NCBI RefSeq assembly: GCF_031458255.1
Contig: NZ_JAVDYC010000001.1
Location: 124,001 to 188,000, forward strand
DNA from: Catenuloplanes niger
Lineage (GTDB): Bacteria > Actinomycetota > Actinomycetes > Mycobacteriales > Micromonosporaceae
Reading direction: 5' to 3'
Length of the DNA: 64,000 nucleotides
Shown here piece by piece: positions 61,482-64,000 of this stretch (position 1 is its first letter; each line of letters opens with the position of its first letter). The notes beneath the pieces were generated by a model, which saw nothing but the letters and a program-made list of their open reading frames with translations, ran no database searches and was not told the DNA's origin. The translations under genes were made by a program, and so were the position numbers.

Positions 61482-62344
61482 CCTCGACCGGCCGGCGGGT
61501 CTTCAACGTCATCAACGCGATCATCCTGACCGGTGTCGTCGTGGTGACGCTCTACCCGTTCGTCAACATCGTGGCGCGGTCGCTGTCCAGCGAGCAGGAG
61601 ATCATCGCCGGGCGGGTGACGCTGCTGCCGCGCGGGTTCGACCTCACCACGTACCGCCTGGTGATGTCCGATTCGCTGTTCTGGACCAACTACCGCAACA
61701 CGGTCATCTACACCGTGGTCGCCACGACCATCTCGATCGTGCTGACCACCTGCTACGCCTACGTGCTGTCCAAACAGCACCTGCGCGGGCGCGGCGTGCT
61801 GGTCGGGATCGCGGTCTTCACCATGTTCTTCTCCGGCGGGCTGATCCCGAACTACGTGCTCGTCTCCGGGCTCGGCCTGCGGAACACGATCTGGGCCGTG
61901 GTGCTGCCGAACGCGATCAACGTGTTCAACCTGCTGGTGATGAAGGCGTTCTTCGAGAGCCTGCCGGTCGAGCTGGAGGAGCAGGCCGCGGTCGACGGGC
62001 TCGGCACGTACGGCATCCTGCTGCGGATCGTGCTGCCGCTGTCGAAGGCGATCGTCGCCACCATGCTGCTGTTCTACGCGGTCGCCTACTGGAACTCGTG
62101 GTTCACCGCGTTCCTCTACCTGGACCGGGCCGAGCTGTTCCCGGTCACCGTCTACCTGCGGAACCTGATCGCGGGCGCGACGGACGCCACCTCCACCGGC
62201 AGCGTCGACACGGACGTGGCGCAGGTCGCGGCGAACATCAAGGCCGTGACCATGGTGCTGACGGTCGTGCCGATCCTGACGGTCTACCCCTTCGTCCAGC
62301 GCTACTTCGTCTCCGGGGTCATGCTCGGCGCCGTCAAGGGCTGA
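61478..62344 (+). CDS. Sugar ABC transporter permease, YtcP/MalG type
   Basis: A 288-residue permease with six spans (INAIILTGVVVVTLYPFVNI; YTVVATTISIVLTTCYAYVL; GIAVFTMFFSGGLIPNYVLV). EAA loop LEEQAAVDGLGTYGILLRIV followed by LPLSK. Start GTG at 61478, overlapping the previous stop by GTGA. C-terminal half ends in a final helix AVTMVLTVVPILTVYPFVQ. Confidence 0.93.
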   Translation: MTSTGRRVFNVINAIILTGVVVVTLYPFVNIVARSLSSEQEIIAGRVTLLPRGFDLTTYRLVMSDSLFWTNYRNTVIYTVVATTISIVLTTCYAYVLSKQHLRGRGVLVGIAVFTMFFSGGLIPNYVLVSGLGLRNTIWAVVLPNAINVFNLLVMKAFFESLPVELEEQAAVDGLGTYGILLRIVLPLSKAIVATMLLFYAVAYWNSWFTAFLYLDRAELFPVTVYLRNLIAGATDATSTGSVDTDVAQVAANIKAVTMVLTVVPILTVYPFVQRYFVSGVMLGAVKG

Positions 62345-62357
62345 AAGGTCATCTTCG

Positions 62358-63953
62358 ATGAAACGTGCGATAGCGTCCCTGGCAACACTCACCCTGCTGG
62401 CCGCCTGCGGGTCGTCACCCGAGGCCACGAACCTCGACGCCAACCGCGCCGGCGCGATGGCCGACTACGCGCTCGGCACCCAGTTCAAGGCCACCGAGCC
62501 GATCACGTTCGACATGCTCTACAGCGACCACCCGAACTACCCGATCAAGAACGACTGGCTGCTCTGGCGGGAACTGGCCGCCCGCACCAACATCACCATC
62601 ACGCCGTCGGTGGTGCCGGCCAGCGACTACAACCAGAAACGCGGCCTGGTGGTCTCCGCCGGCGACGCGCCGTTCATCATCCCGAAGGTCTACCCGCCGC
62701 AGGAGCAGCCGTTCGTGGCGTCCGGCGCGGTCCTGCCGGTCAGCGACTACCTCGACCTGATGCCGAACTTCAAGGACAAGGTCGCGAAGTGGAAGCTGGA
62801 GCCGCAGATCGACAACCTGCGGCTGGAGGACGGCAAGTTCTACGTGCTGCCGGGCCTGCACGAGAACGTCTGGCAGGACTACACCCTCGCGATGCGCACC
62901 GACGTGCTCCAGGAGCTGGGCCTGCAACCGCCGAAGACCTGGGACGAGCTGTACACCACGCTCAAGGCGATGAAGGCGCGGTATCCGGACTCCTACCCGT
63001 TCTCCGACCGGTTCGCGATCCCGGACCCGGGCGGCAACCTGCTCAACATGCTGGCGCTCGCCTACGGCACCCAGGGCGGCTGGGGATACAACACCGGCAC
63101 CTGGGACGGGCAGAAGTACGTGCTCACCGGCGCCATGCCGCAGTACCGGGACATGCTCACCTACCTGCACAAGCTGGTGGCCGAAGGACTGCTCGACCCG
63201 GAGAGCTTCACCCAGACCGACGACCAGGCCAAACAGAAGGTCGCCACCGGCAAGGCGCTGGTGATCAGCACCAACGCGCAGAACCTGATCAACGACTACC
63301 GGCCGCTGCTGAGGAACGGCGCCACGATGGCGAAGATCCCGTTCCTGGCCGGGCCGACCGGTGAGATCAAGAACTGGATCCGCCGGGAGAGCGGCATCAT
63401 GATCTCGGCCGAGGCGCGCGAGTCGAAGAACTTCGTGGCGCTGATGCAGTTCATCGACTGGTTGTTCTACTCCGACGCCGGCCAGGAGTTCGCGAAGTGG
63501 GGCGTCGAGGGCGTCACGTTCACCCGGGACGCGTCCGGCAAGCGGGTGCTCGCCCCGGACGTCGACTTCGTCGGGCTCAACAAGGGCGCGCCCAAGCACC
63601 TGCAGAAGGACTTCGGCTTCTCCGGCGGCAACTTCGCCTACGGCGGCACCACCGAGCTGCTCAACTCCATGTTCTCCGAGGAGGAGAAGGCGTTCCAGGC
63701 CACGATGGCGGCGAAGCAGCCGATCCCGGTGCCGCCGCCCGCGCCACTGACGGACGAGGAACGCGAGCAGGCCACGCTCTGGGAGACACCGCTGAAGGAC
63801 TACGTCACCCAGCAGACGCTGCGGTTCATCCTCGGCCAGCGGGACCTCGCCGAATGGGACGCCTACGTGGCGGAGCTGAACACCAAGAACGGGCAGGCCT
63901 ACATCGACCTGGTGAACAAGGCCCGGACCCGCTACACGGACAAGAACGAATAG
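62358..63953 (+). CDS. Sugar ABC transporter solute-binding lipoprotein, LipO/LplA type
   Basis: A 531-residue lipoprotein. Lipobox LTLLAACGSS with Cys17 after a short signal. Binding fold: ITFDMLYSDHPNYPIKNDWL, LWRELAARTNITITPSVVPA, GDAPFIIPKVYP, FYVLPGLHENVWQDYTLAMR, LQPPKTWDELYTTLKAMKAR, and TFT and GGYGT-like loops. Length and pattern match LipO/LplA binding proteins. Starts 14 bp after the second permease, third gene of the operon, and supplies the ligand specificity. Confidence 0.93.
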   Translation: MKRAIASLATLTLLAACGSSPEATNLDANRAGAMADYALGTQFKATEPITFDMLYSDHPNYPIKNDWLLWRELAARTNITITPSVVPASDYNQKRGLVVSAGDAPFIIPKVYPPQEQPFVASGAVLPVSDYLDLMPNFKDKVAKWKLEPQIDNLRLEDGKFYVLPGLHENVWQDYTLAMRTDVLQELGLQPPKTWDELYTTLKAMKARYPDSYPFSDRFAIPDPGGNLLNMLALAYGTQGGWGYNTGTWDGQKYVLTGAMPQYRDMLTYLHKLVAEGLLDPESFTQTDDQAKQKVATGKALVISTNAQNLINDYRPLLRNGATMAKIPFLAGPTGEIKNWIRRESGIMISAEARESKNFVALMQFIDWLFYSDAGQEFAKWGVEGVTFTRDASGKRVLAPDVDFVGLNKGAPKHLQKDFGFSGGNFAYGGTTELLNSMFSEEEKAFQATMAAKQPIPVPPPAPLTDEEREQATLWETPLKDYVTQQTLRFILGQRDLAEWDAYVAELNTKNGQAYIDLVNKARTRYTDKNE

Positions 63954-63959
63954 ACCACC

Positions 63960-64000
63960 ATGAGGGTACGTCCGGGAGCACCGGTCCTCGACTCCCCGCT
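63960..64000 (+). CDS. Start of a further gene, cut by the window edge
   Basis: ATG at 63960, six bases after the binding-protein stop, opens a frame reading MRVRPGAPVLDSP to the edge. It has no strong ribosome site, so coupling to the upstream gene is likely if it is real. In this operon position a glycoside hydrolase would be expected, but nothing in the 13 residues proves it. Confidence 0.4.
   Translation, partial: MRVRPGAPVLDSP

Noticed and set aside
1-64000. CRISPR arrays, rRNA, origin or att sites
   Set aside because: No regularly spaced direct repeats, rRNA-like stretches, DnaA-box clusters or tRNA-associated direct repeats were seen.

Overview
The window looks like chromosome of a high-GC filamentous actinomycete, most likely Micromonosporaceae (Actinoplanes/Catenuloplanes/Micromonospora type). 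This rests on very high GC with strong third-position GC bias, frequent GTG starts, ATGA/GTGA gene overlaps, and many LacI-controlled sugar-uptake loci with secreted carbohydrate-active enzymes. The genus is an inference; there is no rRNA or tRNA gene in the window to settle it.

Left part (1-12.2 kb). A rhamnoside-utilisation operon on the minus strand encodes two ABC permeases, a GH78 alpha-L-rhamnosidase and a lipoprotein solute-binding protein cut by the window edge. It is divergent from a truncated LacI copy, an intact LacI regulator and a coupled HSL-type esterase. A secreted metzincin-like protease, a divergent AraC regulator/alpha-beta hydrolase pair and a frameshifted helical-repeat gene follow.

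Centre-left (12.4-22.9 kb). One giant ORF of about 3,470 codons encodes a soluble-looking multidomain protein: an N-terminal domain, a long coiled coil, several kilobases of beta-rich repeated-looking sequence, a papain-like Cys-His-Asp domain of the Tox-PL/glutamine deamidase type, and a C-terminal domain ending in Cys. It has no adjacent immunity gene. Its downstream flank holds a truncated SDR gene, a small secreted SnoaL-like protein and an IS110 remnant.

Middle (24.4-41.3 kb). Redox and glycosyltransferase genes and a TetR/epoxide-hydrolase-like divergent pair lead into a probable conflict/defence island: Nudix, a tandem SUKH (SMI1/KNR4) protein, an EACC1 plus caspase-membrane protein operon, a second SUKH protein, and decayed ISL3 and IS3 transposases. 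After it come an M20 peptidase, a secreted SMP-30-like protein and a secreted FN3-glucose/sorbosone dehydrogenase.

Right part (41.5-64 kb). A CBM2-GH62 arabinofuranosidase with a perfect upstream palindrome; a divergent SDR/GMC oxidoreductase pair; a tightly overlapping five-gene surface-polysaccharide-like operon (DUF4956, VTC, Cthe_2159-type lipoprotein, phosphodiester glycosidase, GT2-GtrA); assorted single genes including a broken SRPBCC gene; a TetR/alcohol dehydrogenase pair with twin operators; and a second LacI-controlled sugar locus (CE7 acetylxylan esterase, LacI, two permeases, a lipoprotein) with two near-identical 13-bp operators. The start of one more gene is cut by the right edge.
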